Assembly (NCBI GenBank): GCA_034437895.1 | Contig: DAOTTO010000222.1 | Location: forward strand, 1 to 56,750 | DNA length: 56,750 nt | Direction: 5' to 3' | From: JANRLJ01 sp034437895 | Lineage (GTDB): Bacteria > Chloroflexota > Anaerolineae > Aggregatilineales > Phototrophicaceae | In this document: piece by piece, positions 40,675-51,500 of the stretch | Layout: the number at the start of each line of letters is the position of its first letter | Position numbering within the stretch: the stretch's first letter is position 1 | The notes under the pieces: generated by a model | Told to the model about the DNA's origin: nothing | Databases searched by the model: none | The model's input: the letters and a program-made list of their open reading frames with translations, nothing else | Program-made: the position numbers and the translations under genes

Positions 40675-41634
40675 TCACACGTCTAATGCAAGGATTTCTT
40701 GTTGGTAGGGTGTCGCTTCGGCTTCCGCACCCAACAGATTAACCAAGGTTTCTGGCATCGTCAGCACCATGGTGCGGAAGTTTTCGCGGTGCGCCCAATC
40801 ACGCAGAGCCGTAAGGAACTGCGGCGTAAGCGGTTTAGGCGACCAGCAGTAAAAATCGGCGCTGCGTGGGTCATAACGATGCGCTTGGCAGCAGAGGAAG
40901 GAGTCCTGCCCGGCGGCATTAAATCGCAGGCGATAAACCGTTTCTGCGGCGATTTCGTCCACAGCTTCCCACAAGCGCGGCCAAAGCGTCGCCCAATGCT
41001 GACTGGCGCTTTCGATTCTGCCGATAGACATAGGCCAGCCTTTGATTTGGGCAGGGTCGGAGCTGCGATGTTCGGTTGCTTTATAAAAGCTCTGTCCAGT
41101 TTGGGCAGGCAGGGTGTAACGGCGGGCGCGGCTTAAAGGCTGCATCCCAAAGTGCTTGTAAAAGGCGGCGGCTTGTGTGTCGTAACTGGAAACAGCGACG
41201 GTTAAGCGTTCACAGCCAAGTTCACGGGCGTGGAGAGTTAAGGCTTCGATGAGCGCGGCGGCTAGCGCTTCATTCTGCGAAGTTGTGACGAGATGCGCGA
41301 GATGGAGATGATTGCCAAACGGCGCGGGTTCGCTGCCGGGGTAGGCTTCCGCGTAGGCTTGAACAATCCCATCCACTACTGCTACCAGAGGTAATCCAAA
41401 GCCGCGCAGCAAGTGACTGAGGAAGATCGCCCCTGTTTCGACATTCATCCATGCGCCGCTGTAGGCCGGGCCGCCATGCGACCAGCGCTCATAAATGGTG
41501 AGCGCCTCGTAGGGCAAATCTTCCACGCGTCCATCGGCTTTTAAGCGCTGCCACACGCTGACTCGTGATCGAAATAAGGCGCTGATGGCTTGGGTATCGT
41601 CCAGTTTTGCCCGCCGGACATGAATTGGACTCAT
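40675..41634 (-). CDS. GNAT-family acetyltransferase, two-domain
   Basis: A 319-residue protein. The N-terminal GNAT domain (about 1-170) has IHVRRAKLDDTQAISALF, a central strand LPLVAVVDGIVQAYAEAY and the final YDTQAAAFYKHFGMQPLSRARRYTL, which is the acetyl-CoA site end and the FYxxxGF motif. The remaining 150 residues resemble a second, degenerate GNAT-type fold, with WPMSIGRIESASQHWATLWP at its start. Target unknown. The ATG at 41634 has only a weak ribosome-binding site. It is divergent from the beta-lactamase-fold gene. Confidence 0.72.
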   Translation of the reverse strand: MSPIHVRRAKLDDTQAISALFRSRVSVWQRLKADGRVEDLPYEALTIYERWSHGGPAYSGAWMNVETGAIFLSHLLRGFGLPLVAVVDGIVQAYAEAYPGSEPAPFGNHLHLAHLVTTSQNEALAAALIEALTLHARELGCERLTVAVSSYDTQAAAFYKHFGMQPLSRARRYTLPAQTGQSFYKATEHRSSDPAQIKGWPMSIGRIESASQHWATLWPRLWEAVDEIAAETVYRLRFNAAGQDSFLCCQAHRYDPRSADFYCWSPKPLTPQFLTALRDWAHRENFRTMVLTMPETLVNLLGAEAEATPYQQEILALDV

Positions 41635-41768
41635 CAATTTGTTTCCGCTTTCTAAGTGTCAAATTTGCCGTCTAAGTGTATCATAAAACTGATCTTGTAT
41701 GCGCTGAAAGCATCAGTAAGCGCTTTCCAACAGATTTATCAACCATCCCGACAAGAAAGCAGTGCTTT

Positions 41769-43394
41769 ATGGCTATCGCACAAGCCGCACTCATGCGTCT
41801 TGACCAATACATTACCCTGAAAATGCGCGAGTACAATGTGCCTGCGGTATCTATTGCTTTGACGGATGCAGAACGCACCTTTTTTCTTTCAACTGACGGA
41901 GTTGCGGATGTCGCGGCGCGAACACCTGTTGTCCCCGACACGGTATTTGAAATCGGCTCGATCAGCAAATCGTTTACGGCGATTGCACTGCTGCAAGAAG
42001 TGGAAGCGGGGCGGCTCAATCTTCATGCCCCTCTTGTTGAGTATCTTCCTTGGTTTGCGGTACAGTCACCGTATGATGCGCCGATCACGCCGCATCATTT
42101 GCTCACCCATACAGCAGGCATTATCACAGGGCAAAATTTCGCCGCCGGACACCATTATGAAGTATATGCCCTACGCGAAACGCACGTTTCCACACCACCT
42201 GGGACGCATTTCCATTATTCGGATGTGGGTTATAAGGTGCTGGGGTTACTTTTGGAGCATCTCACCGGAAAGCCCTATCCCCAGGTAATTGAGGAACGCA
42301 TTCTTGACCCTCTTGGAATGGAAGCTACCGCGCCAGTGATTACGCATACAACGCGCAAACGAATGGCGGTGGGCTACAGCGATTTTTACGATGATCGTCC
42401 TGCCCCTACTTCTCGGCCGCTGGCTCCGGCGGCATGGTTGCAATATGGGGGCGCGGATGGCAGCATCGCTTCGACACCAGGCGACATGGCGATTTATGTG
42501 CGGATGCTGTTAAATCGCGGGAAGAGTCCGAATGGAAGCGTTCTCTCGGAAGATAGTTTTGCGCTGATGACTGAGGGCTATAGCAACGCATGGAATGACC
42601 CCAGCCTGCAATATGGCTACGGATTAGTGATTAGCCAAATCGATGGCGTGACCCATATTGGGCATCAAGGGGGCATGGTTGGGTATTCTTCGGCGATGCT
42701 GTTGGACATGGAACATGAGCTAGGGATCGTGCTGCTGGCGAATCATCCGGTGAGCCAAGTGGGAGATATGGCGGATTTTGGCCTTAAGACACAGCGTGCC
42801 GGACGTTATGGTGGGGATGTGCCACCGCTGCCCTCGTGGGGAAACCCGCTTTACGTGCAGAATGCTGTTGATTATGCCGGAACTTATGGTAATAACCGAC
42901 GTGAAATAACCTTTGTGGCGGAAGATGATCGTTTGGTTTTGAATTACGATTATGATGAAATCATCCTTGAAACACGCGGGCAGGATCATTTTTATGTGCC
43001 ACATGCGGATTTCGCGCTCCATTTGCTGGTGTTTGGGCGCGATGCTGATGGGCGCGTGAGCGAGGTCTTTTATGGCGGCGATCATTATATGAATATGCAC
43101 TATGCCCCACTCACATTCGAGATGCTCCCTTCTGAGTGGGGAGCGTATTTGGGCAGCTATCGATCTCATAACCCCTGGCTCACTAACTTTCGGATTATTG
43201 GGCGGAAAGGACAGTTATGTTTGATCGAACCATCAGGCTACATGCTGCCCCTCACGCCAATTCGCCCAAACTGCTTCCGTATGGGCGCAGATGAATATTC
43301 GCCGGAATGGATTCAATTTGATACCTTTGTGGAGGGCAAGGCCTTGCGCGCCGATTATTCGGGCTGTGCGTATTATCGCTTTTTTACGGAATGA
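41769..43394 (+). CDS. Serine hydrolase, class C beta-lactamase fold
   Basis: A 541-residue protein. The catalytic domain covers about 1-350: SISKSF is the SxxK nucleophile motif (FEIGSISKSFTAIALLQ), YSDVGYKVLG the YxN-like motif with Asp in place of Asn, and HIGHQGGMVGYSS the H-x-G motif in place of KTG. A C-terminal beta domain of some 180 residues (from about YAGTYGNNRREITFV) resembles the lipocalin-like add-on of DUF3471/Pab87-type D-aminopeptidases. Likely an esterase or peptidase, not an antibiotic resistance enzyme. No signal peptide is visible from ATG 41769; a GTG at 41676 would add 31 unconserved residues. It overlaps yqhA by four bases. Confidence 0.82.
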   Translation: MAIAQAALMRLDQYITLKMREYNVPAVSIALTDAERTFFLSTDGVADVAARTPVVPDTVFEIGSISKSFTAIALLQEVEAGRLNLHAPLVEYLPWFAVQSPYDAPITPHHLLTHTAGIITGQNFAAGHHYEVYALRETHVSTPPGTHFHYSDVGYKVLGLLLEHLTGKPYPQVIEERILDPLGMEATAPVITHTTRKRMAVGYSDFYDDRPAPTSRPLAPAAWLQYGGADGSIASTPGDMAIYVRMLLNRGKSPNGSVLSEDSFALMTEGYSNAWNDPSLQYGYGLVISQIDGVTHIGHQGGMVGYSSAMLLDMEHELGIVLLANHPVSQVGDMADFGLKTQRAGRYGGDVPPLPSWGNPLYVQNAVDYAGTYGNNRREITFVAEDDRLVLNYDYDEIILETRGQDHFYVPHADFALHLLVFGRDADGRVSEVFYGGDHYMNMHYAPLTFEMLPSEWGAYLGSYRSHNPWLTNFRIIGRKGQLCLIEPSGYMLPLTPIRPNCFRMGADEYSPEWIQFDTFVEGKALRADYSGCAYYRFFTE

Positions 43395-43960
43395 GGTTGG
43401 TTATATTGATGAATAGGTTAGAAAAATTCCTCGAATTGCTGCTATGGAACAGCCGCTTGATTGTGATTTTGCCTGTTTTGGTCGCCTTAGTATTGGCAGT
43501 GGGCATATTTGTCGTGACGACGGTGGACGCAGTGATTCTGACGGGCAATATGCTGTCTTATTTGAATCCTGATCTTGGCGAAGATGCGCGTTCCATCGCA
43601 CGATTGGAAACTATCTCGGAAGTGGTCGCCGTAGTCGATGGCTATTTGTTGGCCTCGATTATGTTGATCTTTTCACTGGGGCTGTATGAGCTTTTCGTCA
43701 ACAAAATTGATCGGGCGGAAGGCTCGGAATTTGCATCACGGATGCTGTTGATTCGCAGTTTGGATGATTTGAAAGACCGCCTTGCGAATGTTATTTTGCT
43801 GATTCTGATTGTCAAGTTCTTTCAGCAAGCGTTGAGCCAAAAATACGAGTCGCTCACCGATTTGTTGATTCTGGCGATTGGCATCCTGTTTGTCGCCGCT
43901 GCCTTATATTTAAGTGGACGGGCTAAAGTGAGTAAAGCCTCCTATGAGGACAAATCGTAA
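43391..43960 (+). CDS. YqhA family membrane protein (UPF0114)
   Basis: A 189-residue protein with about four membrane helices. LEKFLELLLWNSRLIVILPVLVALV at the start, then LETISEVVAVVDGYLLASIMLIFSLGLYELFV, and LDDLKDRLANVILLILIVKFFQQAL are recognisable YqhA blocks. Function is unknown. The ATG at 43391 overlaps the upstream stop (ATGA); the ATG at 43409, preceded by GAGG, is an alternative. Co-transcription with the hydrolase gene is likely. Confidence 0.8.
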   Translation: MRLVILMNRLEKFLELLLWNSRLIVILPVLVALVLAVGIFVVTTVDAVILTGNMLSYLNPDLGEDARSIARLETISEVVAVVDGYLLASIMLIFSLGLYELFVNKIDRAEGSEFASRMLLIRSLDDLKDRLANVILLILIVKFFQQALSQKYESLTDLLILAIGILFVAAALYLSGRAKVSKASYEDKS

Positions 43961-43997
43961 ATACTTTGCATCAGGGTGGATATGACTATGGAGAGAA

Positions 43998-44210
43998 ATG
44001 ATGCGACAAGTGATTCTTATTCCAGATTATGAAGATGGTGGTTACACGGTAGAAGTGCCTAGTTTGCCGGGCTGCATCAGTGAAGGTGATACGCTTGAAG
44101 AGGCGCTTGCCAATATCAAAGAGGCGATTGAAGGTTACATCGAAAGTATGATTGCTCATGGAGAGGAGGTCCCAGATGAACTATCCCACATTATCCTTGC
44201 TACTGTATGA
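43998..44210 (+). CDS. hicB: HicB-like antitoxin
   Basis: A 70-residue HicB-fold protein. VILIPDYEDGGYTVEVPSLPGCISEGDTLEEALANIKEAIEGYIE is the partial RNase-H-like HicB core with the SLPGC signature. No C-terminal DNA-binding domain is present, so autoregulation would need the complex or be absent. GGAG lies four bases before the first of two consecutive ATGs (seven before the second). The stop overlaps the hicA start. Confidence 0.88.
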   Translation: MMRQVILIPDYEDGGYTVEVPSLPGCISEGDTLEEALANIKEAIEGYIESMIAHGEEVPDELSHIILATV

Positions 44211-44428
44211 CAAAATTACCCGTCATCTCTGGAAAGAAATGTGTGGATGCACTGGCTAAAGTTGGTTTTAATTTTGACCATCAAAAAGGTAGCCACATGA
44301 TTTTGCTGCGTGGTGATCCTTTTGCGCGTGTATCTATACCAAATCATAAAACGATCAAAAAAGGGACGCTTAAAAGTATTATCCGACAATCTGGCCTGAC
44401 GGTTGAAGGATTTATTGAATTGCTTTAA
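44207..44428 (+). CDS. hicA: HicA-like toxin (mRNA interferase)
   Basis: A 73-residue dsRBD-fold protein. LPVISGKKCVDALAKVGF and DHQKGSHMILLRGD contain the catalytic His of HicA (GSHxxL), followed by VSIPNHKTIKKGTLKSIIRQSGL. HicA cleaves mRNA independently of ribosomes and is neutralised by HicB. The ATGA overlap with hicB and the order antitoxin-toxin differ from the commoner hicA-hicB order. The M42 peptidase gene follows after 24 bases. Confidence 0.9.
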   Translation: MTKLPVISGKKCVDALAKVGFNFDHQKGSHMILLRGDPFARVSIPNHKTIKKGTLKSIIRQSGLTVEGFIELL

Positions 44429-44452
44429 GACTTTAGAAGGGTACTCAATTAC

Positions 44453-45523
44453 GTGGCGAAGACCAAAAGTAAGTTAAAGTTCGATACCCCAGTGATGATT
44501 GATTTTCTCGTTGGACTGCTGAATACACCTAGTCCAACTGGGTATCATATCGAGGCGATTCCGTTTGTGCAGGACAAATTTGCCGCGTTGCAAATCCCTG
44601 ACCTGAACATCACCACGACGCACAAAGGGGCGCTGTTGATGAAGCTAGCAGGCGAAAAGCACGACGCACCTGTTGGGATCACTGCACATACGGATACACT
44701 TGGCTTGATGGTCAAAGAGATCAAATCCAGTGGGCGGCTGCGCGTGACCAATCTCGGCGGTCTGCTTTGGGGCGGCGTTGAATCCGAAGGCGTGACCGTC
44801 CGCACTTATGATAATCGGCGTTATCGTGGCACTATCGCGCCTATGAACACGAGTACCCACGTTAACCGCCGGATTCAGTCGTCCGAGCGCGACGGCGATT
44901 CGATGGAGATTCGGCTGGATGTTAAGACTCACAATGCACGAGAAACCCGCGACCTAGGTATTGATGTTGGAGATTTTGTTTTTGTCGATCCACGAGTGGA
45001 AGTGACGGAAACAGGGTTTATTCGTGGGCGCTTCTTGGACGATAAAGCGGGTGTCGCTGCGATTTATGGGGCATTGATCGCGTTAAAAGAAGCGAAATCT
45101 AAGCCTGTGCAGGATACTTATTTTATGATCGCTAATTATGAAGAAGTTGGACATGGCGGCGCGGCGGGTTTTCCGCCAGATTTAGCTGAACTGTTGACGA
45201 TTGACATGGGCGCGATTGGCGATGGGCAGGCAGGTGACGAATTTTCCGTAAGTATTTGCGTAAAAGACGGCGGTGGCCCCTATCACTTTGATATGACGAA
45301 TAAGCTGCGGCGGCTGGCCTCCGCGCATGACATCCCGTTCAACATGGATATTTACGTCTATTATTCGTCCGATGGTACGGCCTATTGGCGGGCGGGTGGT
45401 GATGCGAAGGTCGGGCTGATGGGGCCGGGGGTGGATGCCTCTCATGCGTATGAACGGACACACACTGAAAGTATTGAACATACTGCCCATTTGATTTCAC
45501 GCTATATGCTGGACACTGTGTAG
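44453..45523 (+). CDS. M42 family metallopeptidase (glutamyl/leucyl aminopeptidase-like)
   Basis: A 356-residue dinuclear zinc aminopeptidase of the TET/FrvX type. Metal ligands and catalytic residues are seen in GITAHTDTLG (His, Asp), RFLDDKAGVAA (bridging Asp), ANYEEVGHGG (catalytic and ligand Glu), LLTIDMGAIG (Asp) and HTESIEHT (final His). Such enzymes form dodecameric tetrahedra and trim peptides in the cytosol. The GTG at 44453 follows AAGGG at about 11 bases. It ends at a strong terminator facing the giant protease gene. Confidence 0.9.
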   Translation: MAKTKSKLKFDTPVMIDFLVGLLNTPSPTGYHIEAIPFVQDKFAALQIPDLNITTTHKGALLMKLAGEKHDAPVGITAHTDTLGLMVKEIKSSGRLRVTNLGGLLWGGVESEGVTVRTYDNRRYRGTIAPMNTSTHVNRRIQSSERDGDSMEIRLDVKTHNARETRDLGIDVGDFVFVDPRVEVTETGFIRGRFLDDKAGVAAIYGALIALKEAKSKPVQDTYFMIANYEEVGHGGAAGFPPDLAELLTIDMGAIGDGQAGDEFSVSICVKDGGGPYHFDMTNKLRRLASAHDIPFNMDIYVYYSSDGTAYWRAGGDAKVGLMGPGVDASHAYERTHTESIEHTAHLISRYMLDTV

Positions 45524-45545
45524 GCTTTAAAAACAGGCAAACAAG

Positions 45546-45585
45546 AACGGGCGGATTAGTTTTATGGCTAATCCGCCCGTTTTTT
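45546..45585 (+). terminator. Strong Rho-independent terminator between convergent genes
   Basis: AACGGGCGGATTAG (45546-45559) pairs perfectly with CTAATCCGCCCGTT (45568-45581) around TTTTATGG, then TTTTT. It ends just before the stop of the minus-strand protease gene, so it is clearly placed for the M42 transcript and may act on both. Confidence 0.93.
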
Positions 45586-45587
45586 GT

Positions 45588-48500
45588 TTAGGGTGTTTCG
45601 GTGGTTTCTGGTGCGGAGGTGGCTTCCGGCGTTGGCTCGACTACCGCTGGCTCCGGCGTTGCGGAAGGAACAGGGATTAATGTGGGCAGCGGAGTCGGCA
45701 GCACAGGTTCGATAGTCGGCGGCGCAATTGCGATTGGCGCAACGCCGATAAGCGGCTGTCCGTCGATAATCACCGCGTCGATGCCGATGGATGCGCCTCC
45801 TGCCGCGATAATGCGTAGGGTATGCTGTCCAGCGCTCAGGCCGCCGACAGTTGCCACTTGCCCAAAGGTCAGTTCCAGCGTATTGGCATTGATGGTAAGC
45901 ATAATCACGCCATCTACTTCAACCGCCCATGAACCGTAATTTGGCCCAGCGACGTAAATGATGTCCGCTTGTGTCCCGGTGAAGTTGAGTGTCAATGTGT
46001 CGCCGATAGTCGCGCTGCTGGCAAGATAGTTGCTATCAAGCGCCGACTCAGACGCAACCGATGCCCACGCACCGCTGCGCGTGATTGCACTGTCATCAGA
46101 CTGCACCAAGACCGGATCCGCCATTGGTGTACGGTTGATCGAGAGCGAGATGAAGTTCCGCACAGGGGTGAAGACACCTGCGCCGCCCTGACCAATTGCC
46201 TGCATCTTCCAACTATATACCCCGTAGACAACTGGATTAGGCAGTTGTCCGGTACAAATCCCCGTGATTGTATTGCAAACCACCGATTCGGGTTGTGTGG
46301 TGATAAAGACGACATTATTGTCGCTGTTACGCAGTTCAAAGGTGTAACTGGTGGCATTCGGCGTGACCTGCCATGTAAAGACGGGACGGTTAGTATTGTA
46401 GACGATGCCGTCGGCGGCAGGCGTAAGCAGTGTCGGCGCGGCGGGGGCTGGAACAGCAATCGTAAAGGTCGTGTAGGGTGCGCCGTTCCATGGGCCAATG
46501 CCTTGCGGCGATGAGGCTTGGACGTTCCAAACATAGACATTATTCGGCAGCGCCAGCCCCGGAATCGTGAGTGTGCAGGTACCCAAGTTACAGAGTTTAC
46601 CTGCGCCACGTTCCGCCCGATACCATTCGAGGTGATTAAGCGTAAATACGGGTGCTTCTACGCCAATGGCGACTTGATACCAATCCGCGCCAGCCTGATC
46701 TGTCCATGAGAAGGTCGGGTTGTTGATGGGGAGCATTCCGGCAGGCGCACCTAATACGACTAGCGCGGGAATATTTGAAGTAACGTTGAACGTAATCCCC
46801 GTGACGGCATTCGCATAGGCGCTTAAGCCGCCGGGGCCATACGCCCGTACATTCCAGATATTCTCGCCTGCCGTCAGATAAACATCCGGGCTGATGGTAC
46901 ACGTTCCGGGATGCGGTGTGCAATCCGGCGCGTCTGCCCAATACCACTGCTCATGACGCATGATGAACTGGCCTGTATTATTGCTGGCTACAGCCAATTG
47001 GTAAGAAATCGCGCCGGCAACCGTGTTCCAACTAAACGTCTGATGTCCAGTGGTGACGTTGCTCCCCAATGCCGGACTCAATCCAGCACTAGGCGGAAGC
47101 GGGGCAGTGAGGTTCAAAGCGGCATTTTCTAGCACCCCGTAACCGTTGTTATACGTGCCGTCCACGCTTGGACTTGCACTGCCGACAGCATTAACAGCGA
47201 AATTATATGCGCCGTTTGCGAGGACGATGTGCAAATTCCGCAGTGTACAGGTTATGCCGTTGCACAGGCCATTCACCCCGGTTGTGCGCGGATAAGTCTG
47301 GAAGTGAGTCTGTGTTCCCCAATTTGCCGCTGGGCTAATATAGACGTTAAACGATTGGGCGTTAGGCGAGTCGTCCCAGCTAATCGAAGGCAGCCCTTGA
47401 TTGTAATTTACAGCGAGGTTCGCCGGAATGTTAGGAATGGTGAAATTCGTCCTGAAGTTCCCGGAACCCGCATAGCCGTTGTCATAAGGGCCGGTGTTCG
47501 TCAGTGCGCCCGCTAGATTGACACTTTGAACAAAGAAGCTGTAATCTGTGGCGTTCAAAAGGTCAACATTGAGTTGAACAGAGCAATTCAAGCCATTAAT
47601 GCTGCCACAGGCGGCAAGGCGCGTGAGGTTGGTCAGGAACATGCTGCCTGTGCCGAGATTTGCCGCTGGAGCCACATAAATGTTAAAGGCTGTCGCGGAA
47701 TTGGCATTGACATCTAATGTCCAATTCAAGGTTGGGCGAAGTTGATTAAGGTTTGTGGCTGCGCCGATAGTTACCAATCCGGGCGGGGTCGCGGTTAAAG
47801 TGAAGTTGCCGAAGCCGACCCATTCCGCCGGACCATCATAATTCCAGCCGCGCACTGACCATTGATAACTGCCATTTGGAAGGCGATAGTTTTCCGCGAG
47901 GATACTGGGTAACTGAGTCGGATCAACGCTGCAAATTGTGCCGTCGCAGAAAAGCGTATCGCTGATGACTTCGTTAATCCGCTGCACCCCGGTGGTCGCT
48001 TGCAGGAAGAGATAATAATAACGCGCCCCCGGAATATCTGTCCATTCATAAGACGGGTTGCCATACTTGGTCGTAATGGCGTTGAGGGGGCCGTTTTGTA
48101 CCAGCGCATTGATGCTAAAACGCGCAGACGCAGTTCCCACGACGGGCGTGGTGCCCACTTTGGCGAGCATGATGTAATAGGTCGTATTGGCTGTGGTATT
48201 CCAACCCACCACCGAACTGGTTAATGTGCCGTCATTATTATCACATGCGATTTGTGTAAGCGCGTTGGCGGCTCCTGTATACACACCGATAGCGGTATCA
48301 AAAGCGCTGCCTTCCGTACTGAGTTGTACATAACGACTGACGGTGGGCGTGTATTTATACCAGATTGAATTCACATAATTATCGTTGGGCGTAAGGCAGG
48401 TGATCGCTGGGTCGCTATCGGGCGATGTCGAAAGGTCAACATCCTGAACCGCGTTAAATACCCCCGGCAGCGCCGAAATTTCTGCCGCATCATCAAAATT

Positions 48501-51500
48501 GTCATTGGCGGGCGGCAGCTTAATGACTTGCAAATGCAGCCTTCTAGGGAAGCTCACGGCGGTACCAAATTTAGCGATCATAATGTGATAGGCCGTATTC
48601 GCCGTCATATCTATCGTCGCTATGCCACCACTTGCACCGTTATCATCACAGGCGACTTCGGTAAAACTACCCGGACTGCCCGTATATACGCCGATAATGC
48701 TGTCATAGCCGCTGGTAGACGTATCCAGACGGATGCGCTGATTAGCGGTTGGCGTGTAGCGATACCAAACAGTGTTATTACGTGCGCCACCGCAAGGCAT
48801 AGCGGGGTCTGTGCCTTCGACTGTCGCCCTAAAAATGTCTTGATCGAAATCTTGCGGCATTGCCGTAGTAGGGATAACCCGCGCTTGGGCGAAATTGTCA
48901 TTACTCGGCGCGATAATATCCAGCGAGACATCCAACCTTCGTGTGCTGTCAATTTCATCTGTGTCGCCCTGCGCGACCATGATGTAATAGGTTGTGCCTT
49001 CGTTAGCTGCGAAATCGACGTATACAGGTTCCCCAAATGTTGTGCTTACCCCATAATCATTACAGCCGACTTCCGTTAAGCTGCCGGGATTACCTGTAAA
49101 GACCGCTACAACGGGTAATTGCCCGCTGAACGTCAAGACCTGTCCATCATAATCCGCACTAAAGCGCACATTCTGGTTTAGGGGCGCGGTGTAGCGATAC
49201 CAGATTGTGTGTGCAAAATCTCGCGGGGTGAATGTACAGGATAAGTTCGGGTCAGAGGGTACAACGGTGGTTTTATAGGCATCCAACTGCTGCGTATACG
49301 GGAAGATCGTATTAGGAATAGTGATAGCGTTTTCAATCGCATCATTTGCGACAGGAACAACATCCAAAACGACATTGATTACGGTGTCTGTGAGGCCAGC
49401 GATCAGCGGCAGGCTAGGCAGCGCTCCAAAGCCCGCCTTAGCGACCATGACATAATAATCCGTGCCGCCCACAGCATTGAAGCTTAACTGTGCGCCCAAA
49501 GCGGGGCCACTGTCATCATCACACGCGATTTGCGTCAGCGCCCCTTCTGTACCTGTGTAAACTGCCATCACTGGGTCGAAGGGTAGTGGTTCATTCGGGT
49601 CAACGGTGCTGGCAACCGTCGTCAGTTGAATGGTATGGTTGAAAGATGGGCTGTAGGGAGTTCGGTAATGATACCAAACCGTATGCGCGTAATTTCGATT
49701 ACCGCCCGGCGCACAACTCATGGTCGGGTCGCTTTCGCTTACCGAAGCATTGTAGTGCATGGCATTCGCGGTTTGCGGAGCGCCTAAGCCAAGAATAAAC
49801 GGAAATCCGAGTGTAAAACCTGTTTCATCGGCACGGCTAAAGACATCATTGGTTGGAGCGGTGGGAATCCCCGCATAAATGTCATTGATCCCGTTCATAT
49901 CAATATCGGTTAACCAGGTCATCCCGCCGAGATTTCCCATTGTTGTTTGGAAGGCTTCAAAACCGGGTTTTACGATCACAGTGCGGAGATCCGGCGTGCC
50001 GCCCGTCCCATCAGTACAAGGGGGCGGAGCTGCGCCAGCGTTACAAACCGAGAAGGCATACTGCCCATAGTGCATGACGGAGTTGAAATCGTAATTGCCG
50101 ATATTTGTACTTTCGTCATCGGCAGTGAGGTTGAAGTTGCCTGCTTGCCCGGCCTGTACGTTGCCCATCACAATCGTGACAAAAGTATCGCGTCCGGGGC
50201 GTTGATGCTCATGCACTAAGCCAATGGCATGACCTAACTCATGCACGATGACAAATTTTGCGCCCCAACTGGTCATATTTAAGGTTTGCTGACCGCCAAC
50301 GCGTCCCACCGGGGAGTTATTGGCAGCAACCGAATTGCCCATTCCGTCGACATCGTTGGTTGTGTCACGATAGAAGATAAAATCGTCTTGGTCGGTACGC
50401 GGGATAAAATCAACATTAGCAACTGCTTCCCATGCCGCCATTGCCTCAATCGCTCTCTGTTGGTTTAAGGGGCTGACGTTAGGCTGCCCGCCGCCATCAA
50501 GCGTAAGATCAAAAGCATACGGAATAAGCGATGGTGAGGCTTCTGTCGGGCCGCTGCGAGGCCACAAATTGCCTTGATGCGAAAATTGTCCGCCGACTTC
50601 AAAGAAATCAATCGGCACTTGAATATCGCCGTAGACGATCATATAGCCATCAGGAATATTCGGTGGACGTGCGCCCATCGGCATTAAAGGTAATTCGCCA
50701 GTCGTTGGGGTGGTTGGCACAGGGGTCGAACCGCCATCAAAAGCGATGACACCCCCATTGAGCGTTAAATCGCGCCCATAAGCCATTTCTAACGCGGCGA
50801 TGCCTGCGACTTGGGGTGCGGCGATGGATGTGCCGCTGCGGGTCGTGTAGCCCCCATCGAGTGCAGTTGAAAGCACATCACTGCCGGGGGCATAAACGTC
50901 GATTTCTGGGCCGTAGCTGCTAAAACTGCTGCGCTCAAGATTTTGATCGACTGAGCCGACGGCGATAACGGGTGCATAAGCCGCCGGATACAATACCGCG
51001 CCGCCCGTGTTGCCTGCCGCTGCGATCACGATACTATTGCGAGCGATAGCATAATCAATTGCGTTTTGCAGGAGTAAAGATTGATTCGCGCCGCCGAGTG
51101 ATAAATTAATGATTTGTGCGCCATGATCGGCTGCCCAAACAACTGCTGCCGCCACATCGCTGTAGAGGCCATTGCCGCGCCCATCTAAGACACGCAACGG
51201 CATAATCCTCGCGTTAGGCGCAACCCCAGCGATACCGATGCCATTATTTCCGTCTGCGGCGATCACACCTGCTACCGCGCAGCCATGCCCAAAGGTATCC
51301 TGCGGGACAACATCGTCTTCCACAAAGTCGTATCCGGCCAGAATGCGATTTGCCAGATCAGGATGATCGGCGCAGATACCGGAATCAATCACCGCGACGA
51401 CAACAGATGCGCTATCCGCTGGAAGTGATTCCCACGCGCTAGGCGCACCAATCACAGGCAGCGCCCACTGCTGGCTTTGCATCGGTTCTTCGAGTGCGGT

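Noticed and set aside
41769..43394. Beta-lactamase as an antibiotic resistance gene
   Set aside because: The SxxK fold is shared by esterases and D-aminopeptidases; YxN and KTG motifs are altered and a C-terminal beta domain is present, so resistance is not supported.
45969..46514. Plus-strand open frame of 181 codons (and similar ones at 48528-49079) inside the giant protease
   Set aside because: Antisense shadows without ribosome-binding sites; the protease frame with its repeats explains the region.
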